In this document: positions 52,345 through 61,080 of the stretch, piece after piece
How the letters are laid out: each line of letters begins with the position of its first letter
Position numbering within the stretch: the stretch's first letter is position 1
NCBI RefSeq assembly: GCF_003576595.1
Contig: NZ_NQOU01000001.1
Coordinates: forward strand, 560,337-624,336
Origin: Neopusillimonas maritima
Lineage (GTDB): Bacteria > Pseudomonadota > Gammaproteobacteria > Burkholderiales > Burkholderiaceae_B
Direction: 5' to 3'
Length of the DNA stretch: 64,000 nucleotides
Position numbers and translations under genes: made by a program
Notes under the pieces: generated by a model
Database searches by the model: none
Seen by the model: only the letters and a program-made list of their open reading frames with translations
What the model was told of the DNA's origin: nothing

Positions 52345-53767
52345 TGTCAGTGCAACGTGAGAATGTCCTGTATCTGCTAAATAGAAATGTCCGGTTGGCG
52401 GACAAACGAGCAGGGGCACAGGATGATCACGATGAGCGAACGCGACACGCACCGTCTTGGTGTACTTGAACGGGTTAGGAGTGGGCATTTGAGTCAAGTC
52501 CAGGCGGGACTGGAACTGGGTTTGAGTACGCGCCAGGTGCGCCGTTTGCTTACACGCTATGAGCGGCAAGGTGCCCGGGGGTTAGTGCACTGTTTGCGCG
52601 GGCGCCCCTCGAACCGGCGTACCCCGCAAACAGTGCTGGATCAGGCCCGGCAGTTGGTGGGGGCTTATTATGCGGATTTTGGTCCCACGCTGGCCAGCGA
52701 GAAGCTGCTTGAGCGTCACGGCATTGCGCTGTCGGTAGAACATACCCGTCAACTCATGACCCAGGCCGGGCTGTGGCATCCCAAACGGCGGCGCAACAAG
52801 CCCATTCATCCGATGCGTGAGCGACGCACCTGCCGGGGTGAGTTGATTCAAATCGATGGCTCGCCGCACGACTGGTTTGAGGGGCGTGCACCGCGCTGCA
52901 CGCTGTTGGTGTTCATCGATGATGCCACCAGTGAGCTGATGGCGCTGCGCTTTGTTGAGCAGGAAACGACCCGTGACTATTTAAGCGTCTTGCAACAATA
53001 CATTCTGGCGCATGGTCTACCGGCCTGTCTGTACAGTGATCGCCATAGCATTTTTGTGACCAATCACGGTCAACAGGAGCACGTTAAACCCACGCGTTTT
53101 AATCAGGCCCTGCAGCGGCTGGGCATCGAGGCCATACAGGCGAGCAGCCCGCAGGCCAAGGGGCGGGTCGAGCGCGCCAATCAGACGCTGCAAGACCGGT
53201 TGGTTAAAGAGATGCGCCTGGCGGGCATTAACGGCATGCAACAGGCCAATGCCTGGTTAGAAGCGTTTCGCCGTGGGCATAACCAACGCTTTGCCGTGGC
53301 CGCGCATAACATGCAGGATGCCCATGTGCCTTACCTGAGCCGCCCTGAAGCGCTGGTGCAAGCCTGTAGTCTGCATTATGAACGCATCCTGTCGCGTGCA
53401 CTGACCTGCCAGTTCAACGGCAAGCTGCTACAGATCCAGGCACCGGGTCAGCAGCGTCAGTTGGCCGGCAAGCGTGTGCAGATTCTGGAGCAGCCGGACG
53501 GGCAACTGACGCTCTTGTATAAAAACGCATCACTGCCCTTTGAAATGGGGCCCAAATCCAACAAACTACCCCCGGTGGATGCAAAACAATTAAATGACGT
53601 CGTGACGCATAAAATCGACCGACGTGAACTCAACAGACGGCCTGCACCCGATACCCATCCCTGGAAAAGATGGATATCCACAGAGCCCAACCCTCGGGGA
53701 CAAATAGCCCCTTAAACAGGACATTTCTACTTTGCACAAAAGCGGACATTTCTATTTAGCGTTGACA
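52345..53767 (+). mobile_element. ISNCY-type insertion sequence (IS1202-like), complete
   Basis: The 1423-bp element begins TGTCAG and ends TTGACA. Subterminal inverted repeats are perfect over 18 nt: GCTAAATAGAAATGTCCG at 52376-52393 and its reverse complement at 53743-53760. It is flanked by a perfect 16-bp duplication. The intact transposase, ends and duplication suggest a recent insertion between the sensor kinase gene and tRNA-Leu(UAA). Long target duplications are known in the IS1202-like group. Confidence 0.88.
52423..53715 (+). CDS. ISNCY family transposase (DDE, integrase core)
   Basis: From ATG 52423 the protein has 430 residues. It starts with a helix-turn-helix (LSQVQAGLELGLSTRQVRRL) and has the rve core: QIDGSPHDWFEGRAPRCTLL (first Asp), FIDDATSELMALRFVEQET, YSDRHSIFVTNHG (second Asp) and SPQAKGRVERANQTLQDRLV (catalytic Glu). 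The C-terminal beta-barrel region (QLAGKRVQILEQPDGQLTLL) is typical of this transposase type. All catalytic residues are present. The frame is open from 52387, but that upstream ATG lies in the terminal repeat, so 52423 or 52432 is preferred. Confidence 0.88.
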   Translation: MITMSERDTHRLGVLERVRSGHLSQVQAGLELGLSTRQVRRLLTRYERQGARGLVHCLRGRPSNRRTPQTVLDQARQLVGAYYADFGPTLASEKLLERHGIALSVEHTRQLMTQAGLWHPKRRRNKPIHPMRERRTCRGELIQIDGSPHDWFEGRAPRCTLLVFIDDATSELMALRFVEQETTRDYLSVLQQYILAHGLPACLYSDRHSIFVTNHGQQEHVKPTRFNQALQRLGIEAIQASSPQAKGRVERANQTLQDRLVKEMRLAGINGMQQANAWLEAFRRGHNQRFAVAAHNMQDAHVPYLSRPEALVQACSLHYERILSRALTCQFNGKLLQIQAPGQQRQLAGKRVQILEQPDGQLTLLYKNASLPFEMGPKSNKLPPVDAKQLNDVVTHKIDRRELNRRPAPDTHPWKRWISTEPNPRGQIAP

Positions 53768-53783
53768 GCTGATTGATCTTGCC
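53768..53783. repeat. 16-bp target-site duplication, right copy
   Basis: Exact copy of 52329-52344, directly after the element end. It lies about 40 nt before tRNA-Leu(UAA). Confidence 0.85.
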
Positions 53784-53822
53784 ATGCCAGACACGCGAAT
53801 TTATGTCATAATTTGGGGCTTC

Positions 53823-53908
53823 GCGTCCATGGCGGAATTGGTAGACGCAAGAGACTTAAAATCTCTCGCCCATAGGGCGTGCCGGTTCGATTCCGGCTGG
53901 ACGCACCA
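53823..53908 (+). tRNA. tRNA-Leu(UAA)
   Basis: An 86-nt class II tRNA with encoded CCA: acceptor GCGTCCA / TGGACGC, D-arm GGAATTGGTAGACGC, anticodon stem-loop GAGA CTTAAAA TCTC (anticodon TAA), long variable arm and T-loop TTCGATT. A weak hairpin AAGCC-TTCG-GGCTT at about 53931-53943 may end the transcript. Confidence 0.95.
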
Positions 53909-54407
53909 CCCTGTTTTTCCTAGTCTCAAGCCTTCGGGCTTTCTCCATTGCATTTACCGGTGCAAGCACCCAACGACGTATTTCAACCACGCTCGTTTTT
54001 ACCCCGATTGACACGGTATCAAGAAACCTTATACAAATCGGATAAACCGGTATAGAATCCAAAAAAACAAATAAGAAGCAATAACAAATAACAAGATTCC
54101 GGCATCCCGGCATGTGTCGTGCCGAAGATGCGCCCACAAGGGAGGGCCGTAATGGCTTACAGAAGTCAAACCTGCGCAAGGTTGTTCTGTTGCAAACAAG
54201 CGGTAACGCTAACCGCAAGGGGTTTTGTCAGCCCTGCGATTCACGCTCTTGAACATCTGCTATACCAAAGGATACTTTCAACCCCGCCGCAGTGCGGGGT
54301 TGTTTCGTATACGGCCACCCGGTCTCTGCAAGCCCGGGTCGCTGTTCATTGGGGGAGACGCACGTGGGATAAGTGTGCCTCATGGAGACAACGACAAGGA
54401 GTTATTT
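53909..54407 (+). promoter_or_regulatory. Promoter and long leader of the sodium:solute symporter operon
   Basis: This stretch has no established gene. TTGACA (54008-54013) and TATACA (54030-54035), 16 nt apart, form a good promoter. About 370 nt of leader follow. A stable hairpin (AACCCCGC / GCGGGGTT) followed by GTTT lies at 54280-54305 and could end transcription early. A frame starting ATG at 54152 after GGGAGGG overlaps the hairpin and could be a leader peptide. The layout suggests attenuation or an RNA regulator upstream of the symporter genes. Confidence 0.5.
54280..54305 (+). terminator. Leader hairpin, possible attenuator
   Basis: AACCCCGC (54280-54287) and GCGGGGTT (54294-54301) form an 8-bp stem with a 6-nt loop, followed by GTTTC. 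The T-run is short, so termination may be partial or conditional. Confidence 0.5.
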
Positions 54408-54665
54408 ATGGTGGACAAAACATCCTCTGAAGCCTATTGGAAGGCAAATCTCCGCATTATCTTGATTTCACTCATTATCTGGTTCATTTGCTCTTTCGGT
54501 CTTGGTATTATTCTGCGCCCCGCCCTAATGGGCATCTCGGTAGGCGGAGCAGACTTCGGGTTCTGGATGGCTCAGAACGGTTCGATCTACGTATTCATCA
54601 TACTGATCTTCGTTTATGCGAAGTTGATGAATTCCCTGGATCGCGAACACGGCGTTGAAGAGTAA
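54408..54665 (+). CDS. DUF4212 protein, small subunit of sodium:solute symporter
   Basis: The 85-residue protein starts at ATG 54408 with AAGGAG 7 nt upstream. It has two membrane helices (IILISLIIWFICSFGLGIIL and SIYVFIILIFVYAKLM) and the family opening EAYWKANLRIILISLIIWF. DUF4212 proteins are always encoded before a VC_2705-type sodium:solute symporter and are thought to be its small subunit in the inner membrane. Ten nt separate the genes. The transported solute is probably a short organic acid such as acetate, judged from the family's usual links to acetyl-CoA synthetase genes. Confidence 0.9.
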   Translation: MVDKTSSEAYWKANLRIILISLIIWFICSFGLGIILRPALMGISVGGADFGFWMAQNGSIYVFIILIFVYAKLMNSLDREHGVEE

Positions 54666-54675
54666 GGGGAACCCT

Positions 54676-56502
54676 ATGGATCAATTTGTCCTCAATCTGA
54701 TATTTGTCGGGGTCACCTTCGCCATTTATATCGGTATCGCCTTCTGGTCACGTGCGGCTTCAACTTCCGAGTTCTACGCGGCCGGCCAGGGGGTGCACCC
54801 GGTACTCAATGGGATGGCCACAGGGGCCGACTGGATGTCTGCCGCCTCGTTCATTTCCATGGCGGGTATTATCGCCCTGGCGCCTACCGGCGGCTACACA
54901 CAATCTGCCTTTCTTATGGGGTGGACAGGCGGTTATGTGCTGCTGGCGCTGCTACTTGCCCCCTATCTGCGAAAGTTCGGCAAATTCACTGTCCCGGAAT
55001 TCATTGGTGAACGTTTCTACTCAAACGGGGCGCGTGTCCTGGCCGTAATCTGCCTGATCGTCATTTCCATTACCTACGTGATCGGGCAAATGCGCGGTGT
55101 CGGGGTTACGTTCTCTCGTTTCCTGGAAGTCTCCACCGATGTCGGTCTTTATATCGGTGCCGCAATCGTATTTATTTACGCGGTATTCGGGGGAATGAAA
55201 GGCATTACCTATACCCAGGTGGCGCAATATGTCGTGCTCATTATCGCGTATACGGTACCAGCACTTTTTATCTCGCTGAATCTCACCGGAACCGTTATTC
55301 CGCAACTGGGTTTTATCGGTGGGTATGCTCCTTCAGGTGGGGATATCAGCCTATTAACCAAACTCAATGAGGTGGTCACTGAGCTTGGCTTCACCGCCTA
55401 TACGGCAGATACGCCCAATCGGCTTAACATGTTCCTGTTCACGCTTTCGCTCATGATTGGCACGGCGGGCTTACCACACGTCATTATCCGCTTCTTCACC
55501 GTACCCAAAGTGGCGGATGCCCGCTCCTCTGCAGGCTGGGCGCTGGTATTCATTGCCTTGCTATACACCGTAGCACCCGCAGTAGGCTCAATGGCTCGCC
55601 TGAACCTAACCACCACCATGTGGCCGGCCGCCATTACCAGCACCGCCACCAGCGGCCCCGCGCTTTCCCTGGAGGACATTCAAACCAAACCCGAGCTTTC
55701 ATGGATTCGCACGTGGGAGGCAACCGGCCTGCTGGATATGGAAGATAAGAATGGTGACGGCCGAATCCAGTACTACAACGATAAAGCCCCGGCCGACTCA
55801 CCCATTATGCAAATGGCTCAAGAGCGTGGCTGGAAAGGCAACGAACTGGTGAAAATCGACAACGACATCATGGTCTTGGCCAATCCCGAAATTGCGGGCC
55901 TACCTGGCTGGGTGATTGCGTTGGTGGCAGCCGGGGCGCTTGCTGCAGCACTCTCAACAGCGGCGGGGCTATTGCTTGCTATTTCGTCAGCCATCTCTCA
56001 CGATTTGATCAAAGGGTCCATTAAGCCCGACATTACGGAAAAAGGAGAGCTCACGGCGGCCCGAATATCCATGACCTTTGCCATTATCCTGGCGACCTGG
56101 CTGGGGCTGAACCCCCCGGGCTTCGCCGCCCAGGTGGTGGCGCTGGCCTTCGGTCTGGCTGCGGCAACCATCTTCCCTGCACTCATGATGGGTATCTTCT
56201 GGAAACGCATCAATAAGCAAGGCGCCATTGCCGGTATGTTAATCGGCCTGCTGTTCACTGCCATTTATATCTTTGTGTACAAAGGCTGGTTCTTCATCCC
56301 CGGCACCAACAACCTGCCGGATACCGCCGCAAACTATGTCTTTGGCATATCGCCACTGTCGATCGGCGCGGTGGGTGCGTTGGTTAACTTTGTTGTGGCT
56401 TATCTGGTCTCGTCGGCCACTGCGGCACCTCCACAACATGTTCAGGAATTGGTCGAATCAATCCGCGTTCCGAAAGGAGCCGGTGCCGCGACACACCATT
56501 AA
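54676..56502 (+). CDS. Sodium:solute symporter, VC_2705 family (ActP-related)
   Basis: From ATG 54676 the protein has 608 residues and about 13-14 membrane helices. Conserved SSS elements are GATGADWMSAASFISMAGII-like (TGADWMSAASFISMAG), the PEFIGERFYSNGARVLAV region and PHVIIRFFTVPKVADARSS. A hydrophilic insert near residues 345-385 contains DKNGDGRIQYYND, which resembles an EF-hand calcium loop. It takes up a small organic acid with Na+. It follows its small subunit and is itself followed by a terminator and a CBS/nucleotidyltransferase gene, the usual partner set of this symporter type. Confidence 0.92.
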   Translation: MDQFVLNLIFVGVTFAIYIGIAFWSRAASTSEFYAAGQGVHPVLNGMATGADWMSAASFISMAGIIALAPTGGYTQSAFLMGWTGGYVLLALLLAPYLRKFGKFTVPEFIGERFYSNGARVLAVICLIVISITYVIGQMRGVGVTFSRFLEVSTDVGLYIGAAIVFIYAVFGGMKGITYTQVAQYVVLIIAYTVPALFISLNLTGTVIPQLGFIGGYAPSGGDISLLTKLNEVVTELGFTAYTADTPNRLNMFLFTLSLMIGTAGLPHVIIRFFTVPKVADARSSAGWALVFIALLYTVAPAVGSMARLNLTTTMWPAAITSTATSGPALSLEDIQTKPELSWIRTWEATGLLDMEDKNGDGRIQYYNDKAPADSPIMQMAQERGWKGNELVKIDNDIMVLANPEIAGLPGWVIALVAAGALAAALSTAAGLLLAISSAISHDLIKGSIKPDITEKGELTAARISMTFAIILATWLGLNPPGFAAQVVALAFGLAAATIFPALMMGIFWKRINKQGAIAGMLIGLLFTAIYIFVYKGWFFIPGTNNLPDTAANYVFGISPLSIGAVGALVNFVVAYLVSSATAAPPQHVQELVESIRVPKGAGAATHH

Positions 56503-56513
56503 CCTGAGACAAA

Positions 56514-56542
56514 CCGGGCGGGGTTCCCTGCCCGGGCTTTTT
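56514..56542 (+). terminator. Rho-independent terminator after the symporter gene
   Basis: CCGGGC (56514-56519) and GCCCGG (56530-56535) form the stem with a GGGG...CCC inner region, followed by five T residues. It lies 11 nt past the symporter stop and may allow partial read-through into the next gene. Confidence 0.75.
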
Positions 56543-56591
56543 CACATGAAGGGTACGCCATTGCGGCGTACCCATTTTCTTCAAGCCGCCC

Positions 56592-58430
56592 ATGGTACAA
56601 ACCGTCTTGTCGCGTTCCGAAGCTGTTGAATTTCTTGAAACTGTGGCTCCCTATAATGGTTTGCCCGCCAGTCAACTGAGCGCCCTGGCCGAAACAGTTT
56701 CGATCCTTCATTACTCAAGCGGTGAGTTTGTTTACAAAATCGACGCGCCGCTTGAAGGCCTTCATATTATTGTTTCGGGCACCATTGATATCAGTGATCG
56801 CGATGGAAAGCGCGTGTCTCAGTTGGCAAAAAGGCAAAGCTTCGGCGAGCGCGGCCTACTGCGTGACGGCAAGGCGTCTACCACCGCCCGTGCCAAGACA
56901 GACGCCGTAACGTTACTGATACCCGCTGCGACACTGCATCAACTTATCAAACAGTTTCCAGCCGTAGCGCATTACTTCTATTACGGCGAACGGGCACGAC
57001 ACCAACCCGGCGACCTCAACTCCCTGAGGGTCAGAGACTTAATCACGCGCAAAGCCATCTCGTGCACACCCGAAACTACTGCGGCCAACGCCGCACAAAC
57101 CATGCGTGATCAGAACATATCATGCCTGGCGGTTGTCACGGCAGACACACAGAAACTGGTGGGGATGATTACGGTTCGCGACTTAACCTTCCGTGTACTC
57201 GCTCAGGCACTGGATGCCTCGGTTCCCGTACGCGAGGTCATGACACCCAACCCCCCCACGCTATCACCGAATGCACTGGGCTCGGATGTGTTGCGCACTA
57301 TGATGGAGCACAACATCGGCCATCTTGCCGTGATTGATCGGGATCAGTTCTCGGGCATTATCACGCAAACCGACCTAACCCGTTTCCAGGCCGTCAGTAG
57401 CGCCTTACTCATTCACGATATCAGCCAGGCAAGCAGTATTGAGAAAATGGTGGGCATCACCTCGACGCTACCCCGTTTGCTGGTACAAATGGTGGCCGGC
57501 CAGCAGCGCCACGAAATCGTCACTCGCCATATTACCGATATTACCGATGCCATTACCCGACGCTTACTCGCGATGGCTGAGGAGCAATTGGGTTCGCCCC
57601 CTGTGCCTTACCTATGGCTCGCCTGTGGCAGTCAAGGGCGGCAGGAACAAACCGGTGTTTCCGACCAGGATAATTGCCTGTTTCTGGACGACCGCGTCAC
57701 GCCCGAGGACATGCCGTACTTTGAACAACTCGCCCGCTTTGTCTGCGACGGCTTGAATGCGTGCGGCTATGTTTACTGCCCGGGCGACATGATGGCAAGC
57801 AACTCGCGATGGCGACAGCCGGTATCCACATGGCGAAACTACTTTGAGACCTGGATGAAACGCCATGCGCCTGAGTCACATATGCTGGCCTCTGTTATGT
57901 TCGATCTGCGCCCTATCGCAGGCCGGAACGAGCTGTTTCAAAACCTGCAGGCCGAAACGCTTGAAGCCGCTTCAAAAAAATCCATTTTTATGGCTCATAT
58001 GGTCGCCAACAGCCTGAAACATACTCCGCCGTTGGGGTTGCTGCGAGGCTTCTCGACGGTTCGAACAACACGCGGCGGCAACCAGGTCGACCTGAAACAT
58101 AACGGCGTGATTCCAGTCACTGATCTGGCTCGGGTTTACGCGCTGCAAAGCCAACTTAAGGAAATCAATACACGTGCGCGCCTTCAAGCCGCCGAACAAG
58201 TCGGTATGATTTCAAGCGCCGGGGCCAGGGAACTGATTGCAGCCTACGATTTAATTGCAACGCTGCGATTGGAAAACCAAATGCGCCTCATCCAGGCAGG
58301 GCAAAAACCCGATAACTACCTATCCCTTTCTGAATTACCTGATTTTCAACGCCATCATTTGCGCGATGCTTTTGTCGTTGTAAGAACGATGCAAGCTGCT
58401 ATTAGCCAAGGCCGCAGAATGCCGGTATAA
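56592..58430 (+). CDS. cNMP-binding / CBS / DUF294 nucleotidyltransferase-like signalling protein
   Basis: The 612-residue cytoplasmic protein has a cyclic-nucleotide-binding-like domain (about residues 15-125; LHIIVSGTIDISDRDGKRVS, GERGLLRDGKAST), a pair of CBS domains (about 145-270; ISCLAVVTADTQKLVGMITV, HNIGHLAVIDRDQFSGIITQ), the DUF294 putative nucleotidyltransferase (about 310-440; WLACGSQGRQEQTGVSDQDN, the GlnD-type GSxGRxE motif with metal-binding Asp) and a DUF294_C domain. It probably senses adenine nucleotides and modifies or controls the symporter system. It follows the symporter gene, as in many proteobacterial genomes. Confidence 0.9.
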   Translation: MVQTVLSRSEAVEFLETVAPYNGLPASQLSALAETVSILHYSSGEFVYKIDAPLEGLHIIVSGTIDISDRDGKRVSQLAKRQSFGERGLLRDGKASTTARAKTDAVTLLIPAATLHQLIKQFPAVAHYFYYGERARHQPGDLNSLRVRDLITRKAISCTPETTAANAAQTMRDQNISCLAVVTADTQKLVGMITVRDLTFRVLAQALDASVPVREVMTPNPPTLSPNALGSDVLRTMMEHNIGHLAVIDRDQFSGIITQTDLTRFQAVSSALLIHDISQASSIEKMVGITSTLPRLLVQMVAGQQRHEIVTRHITDITDAITRRLLAMAEEQLGSPPVPYLWLACGSQGRQEQTGVSDQDNCLFLDDRVTPEDMPYFEQLARFVCDGLNACGYVYCPGDMMASNSRWRQPVSTWRNYFETWMKRHAPESHMLASVMFDLRPIAGRNELFQNLQAETLEAASKKSIFMAHMVANSLKHTPPLGLLRGFSTVRTTRGGNQVDLKHNGVIPVTDLARVYALQSQLKEINTRARLQAAEQVGMISSAGARELIAAYDLIATLRLENQMRLIQAGQKPDNYLSLSELPDFQRHHLRDAFVVVRTMQAAISQGRRMPV

Positions 58431-58470
58431 AACCAATACGGGCAAACTATTCACAGGAGACTTCTTTTTC

Positions 58471-59013
58471 ATGCTGGGTGATTACATCGCGATGCTGGCC
58501 ATTGGCGTACTGGCCGCCTGTATTGTTTTTATTCTCGGGCGACTCCTGCGCCGAAGAGGGCGCCAATTACCGCGCTGGATCATGCCTTTCGCGATCGGCG
58601 CTTCAGTCATCACCTATTCCGTTTGGAATGAGTACACTTGGTTTAATCGCATGCAATCCGCACTACCCGATCACGTCGTCGTCGTAGGGACAGGCGAACG
58701 CTCAATGCCGTGGGCGCCCTGGACCTATCTCGCCCCTGTCGTTTCACGTTTTGTTGCTGTCGATACCGCCGGCATCAGCCGATCGGAAATGCGCCCGGAA
58801 CTGGTTCGAATTCAGATATTTCTGGTTGAAAGATGGCAAGCAACACGCACCGCCGTCGTTGCTTTCGATTGCAATAAAAGGCTACGCGCCGATTTAAGTG
58901 CAACCGCCCGTTTGTCGGCCGAAGGGACACTTACCGGAACGCAGTGGCAGCCGGTCCAGAACGATACCGCATTGCTCGAGGTAGCGTGCGAACACAGAGC
59001 CCGGCCCACTTAA
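58471..59013 (+). CDS. Uncharacterised membrane protein of the symporter cluster
   Basis: The 180-residue protein has AGGAGA upstream of its ATG. The N-terminal helix (IAMLAIGVLAACIVFILGRL) and a second helix (WIMPFAIGASVITYSVWNEY) anchor it in the inner membrane; the remaining part (VVVVGTGERSMPWAPWTYLA onward) is probably periplasmic. I do not recognise a domain. It lies 14 nt before the DnaQ-like gene, with which it is cotranscribed, and its stop is followed by the next start without a terminator. A role in the same symporter-linked unit is likely by context only. Confidence 0.7.
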   Translation: MLGDYIAMLAIGVLAACIVFILGRLLRRRGRQLPRWIMPFAIGASVITYSVWNEYTWFNRMQSALPDHVVVVGTGERSMPWAPWTYLAPVVSRFVAVDTAGISRSEMRPELVRIQIFLVERWQATRTAVVAFDCNKRLRADLSATARLSAEGTLTGTQWQPVQNDTALLEVACEHRARPT

Positions 59014-59027
59014 CCCAGCAACGTCAT

Positions 59028-60953
59028 ATGGCAACTTCGTACCGCCCCCGACGCCGGCTGGCCCTGTTATTTGCGGGGCTGGCTGCAGGCTGCCTTACGG
59101 CCCTGGCCGGCGGGTTGATTTATGGATACCATCGGGCAAATGATCCCGACATTCTGGAGGCCGTTGTCATCGGTGGCGTCATTGCCGGTTTTGTTATTAG
59201 CGGTCTGATTACTTGGGTATGGTTACTGATAGACGAAAATATCGCCCGACGCGCACAGCGCTTAACCGGCTTGATCCGTGCCGGCACACACAGCCAAATC
59301 ACCCAGTTTCCCAACGCCGCTCCTAACCCCTACTTGGGCGACCTTGAAATTGCGGCCACGGAACTGGCCCACGCTTTCCTGGACACACGCTCCATTCTGC
59401 AGCGAACCGTTAAGCGGGAAACTGAACAACTGGCGCTTGAAAAAACAAGGTTGGAACGACTTTTAGGCGATGTTCCTGTCGGCGTGATGATCTGTTCTGC
59501 AGAACATCAACTTGTGTTTTACAACGGTCACGTCATGAGCTTATTAGGGGGCCTTGAAACCGGGATCCCACCGGGCTTGAATCGACCGGTTTCCGATTAT
59601 CTCTACACCTCGTCCATAGAACACGCATACGAACGATTGCTGCGCACGCAAGACCCGGAAGCCGCATCGGACATTCTTTGTGCCACCGTCGAAGAAGGGC
59701 GTGTTCTCGCAGCACGAATGCGCCTTCTCGACGAAACGCCCAACTCCAAAACAGATGGGCAACAGCCCCACCCCGGTTACGTACTGACAATAAGAGATGT
59801 AACAGGTGATCTTGCCGCCCACAGCATTCGCGCCAACACCGATCGCCCCGGTGATTGGCCATTATCCATGATCCGATCCAGCGACCTCGCTGCTGCGCTG
59901 CAAGCAACCCTGCGCAGCAAAGGCCTGCTGATTGCTATTGACAGCACCGAACTCATATTGCGCTGCGATGGTTTCCAAGTCATTGCAGTACTCTCGTTAC
60001 TGGTACAGCGCCTACCGTCCCCCGCAGAGCAAATCAAGCTCATTATTACGCACGCAGGTGCCGGAGCGAAGCTGCAAATAGAATGGCAGGGAAAACCGCT
60101 CGCACAGCACGAGCTGGATAGGTTGTCGGATGAGCCTGTTGATGTCGGGCTTGCAAATATGACCGTGAAAGGCATTCTTTCAATCCATGGCGCCTATTGG
60201 CTGGCTGATTCATCTGCCGCCGGGCCGCAGGTAAATTTGTTTCTGCGTGAAGCGCGGTTGGCTCAGCGCCGCCCACCGTCCATACCACGAGCGGTTGTAT
60301 ACGACTTCGGGCTGCTCTCAAAAGCCGGTAATGCGGAAGTCTCGGCCACCCAGTTAGACGAACTGACCTATGTTGTGTTCGATACGGAAACAACCGGCCT
60401 AAGTGCTGAACAAGACGATATTGTGCAAATTGCGGCCGTGCGTATTGTGAACGGCCGGCGCATACAAAATGAAGTATTTGATACGCTGGTAAACCCCAGG
60501 CGCACCATACCTGCCGCGAGCACAAAGGTGCACGGCATTACCGACACCATGGTTGCCAATGCACCGGATATCGCCACTGTCATCCAGCGCTTTCACAAAT
60601 TTGCCCAGAACGCGGTTTTGGTAGCACACAATGCGCCATTCGATATGGGCTTCCTGAAAAAATATGAAGCTCAAACCGGCTGTCGCTTTTCCAATCCCAT
60701 ACTCGATACTGTGCTGCTATCGGCAGTTTTATTTGGCGAGAGCGAAAGCCATAGCCTTGATGCCCTGGCGCATCGACTGGGCATCACGATTTCCGAGGAA
60801 GCCCGCCATACCGCCATTGGCGACGCCACCGCAACAGCCGACGCCATACTTAAAATTATCCCTGCGTTGAAGGCGCGTAATCTCAACACGTTTGGCGATG
60901 TACTGAAAGAGGTACGAACCCACCGGCGCTTACTTCAAGACCTGAATGGTTGA
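59028..60953 (+). CDS. Membrane-anchored PAS / DnaQ-like 3'-5' exonuclease
   Basis: The start at 59028 gives 641 residues. Two membrane helices (about 12-32 and 42-65) are followed by a HAMP-like and coiled-coil region, a PAS-like segment (LLGDVPVGVMICSAEHQLVF, YNGHVMSLLGGLETGIPPG), a kinase-like region without catalytic residues, and a C-terminal DEDDh exonuclease domain: VVFDTETTGLSAEQDDIVQI, LVAHNAPFDMGFLKKY and RHTAIGDATATADAIL hold the acidic residues and His. The family is often annotated as DNA polymerase III epsilon-like, but membrane anchoring and gene context point to signalling or RNA/nucleotide turnover with the symporter. Confidence 0.86.
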   Translation: MATSYRPRRRLALLFAGLAAGCLTALAGGLIYGYHRANDPDILEAVVIGGVIAGFVISGLITWVWLLIDENIARRAQRLTGLIRAGTHSQITQFPNAAPNPYLGDLEIAATELAHAFLDTRSILQRTVKRETEQLALEKTRLERLLGDVPVGVMICSAEHQLVFYNGHVMSLLGGLETGIPPGLNRPVSDYLYTSSIEHAYERLLRTQDPEAASDILCATVEEGRVLAARMRLLDETPNSKTDGQQPHPGYVLTIRDVTGDLAAHSIRANTDRPGDWPLSMIRSSDLAAALQATLRSKGLLIAIDSTELILRCDGFQVIAVLSLLVQRLPSPAEQIKLIITHAGAGAKLQIEWQGKPLAQHELDRLSDEPVDVGLANMTVKGILSIHGAYWLADSSAAGPQVNLFLREARLAQRRPPSIPRAVVYDFGLLSKAGNAEVSATQLDELTYVVFDTETTGLSAEQDDIVQIAAVRIVNGRRIQNEVFDTLVNPRRTIPAASTKVHGITDTMVANAPDIATVIQRFHKFAQNAVLVAHNAPFDMGFLKKYEAQTGCRFSNPILDTVLLSAVLFGESESHSLDALAHRLGITISEEARHTAIGDATATADAILKIIPALKARNLNTFGDVLKEVRTHRRLLQDLNG

Positions 60954-61027
60954 GCGGAGCCCGATTTGTACCTCATCCTCCGGCAAGCACTGCCTATGTT
61001 TATTTCTCGCTCGATACTGATGAAACA

Positions 61028-61059
61028 AAAAATTATGCCGGGACGAACCCGGCATAATT
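61028..61059 (-). terminator. Rho-independent terminator of pnp
   Basis: A perfect 12-bp stem (AATTATGCCGGG / CCCGGCATAATT) with a 5-nt loop, followed on the minus strand by T residues. It ends the rpsO-pnp transcript 22 nt past the pnp stop. Confidence 0.92.
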
Positions 61060-61080
61060 ATTCCAAACTAACGCAGAAGG

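Noticed and set aside
54152-54430. A 92-codon protein gene in the symporter leader
   Set aside because: It has a ribosome-binding site but its Arg/Cys/Trp-rich product resembles no family, it spans the hairpin, and it overlaps the DUF4212 start. A short leader peptide is possible, so it is mentioned only in the leader entry.
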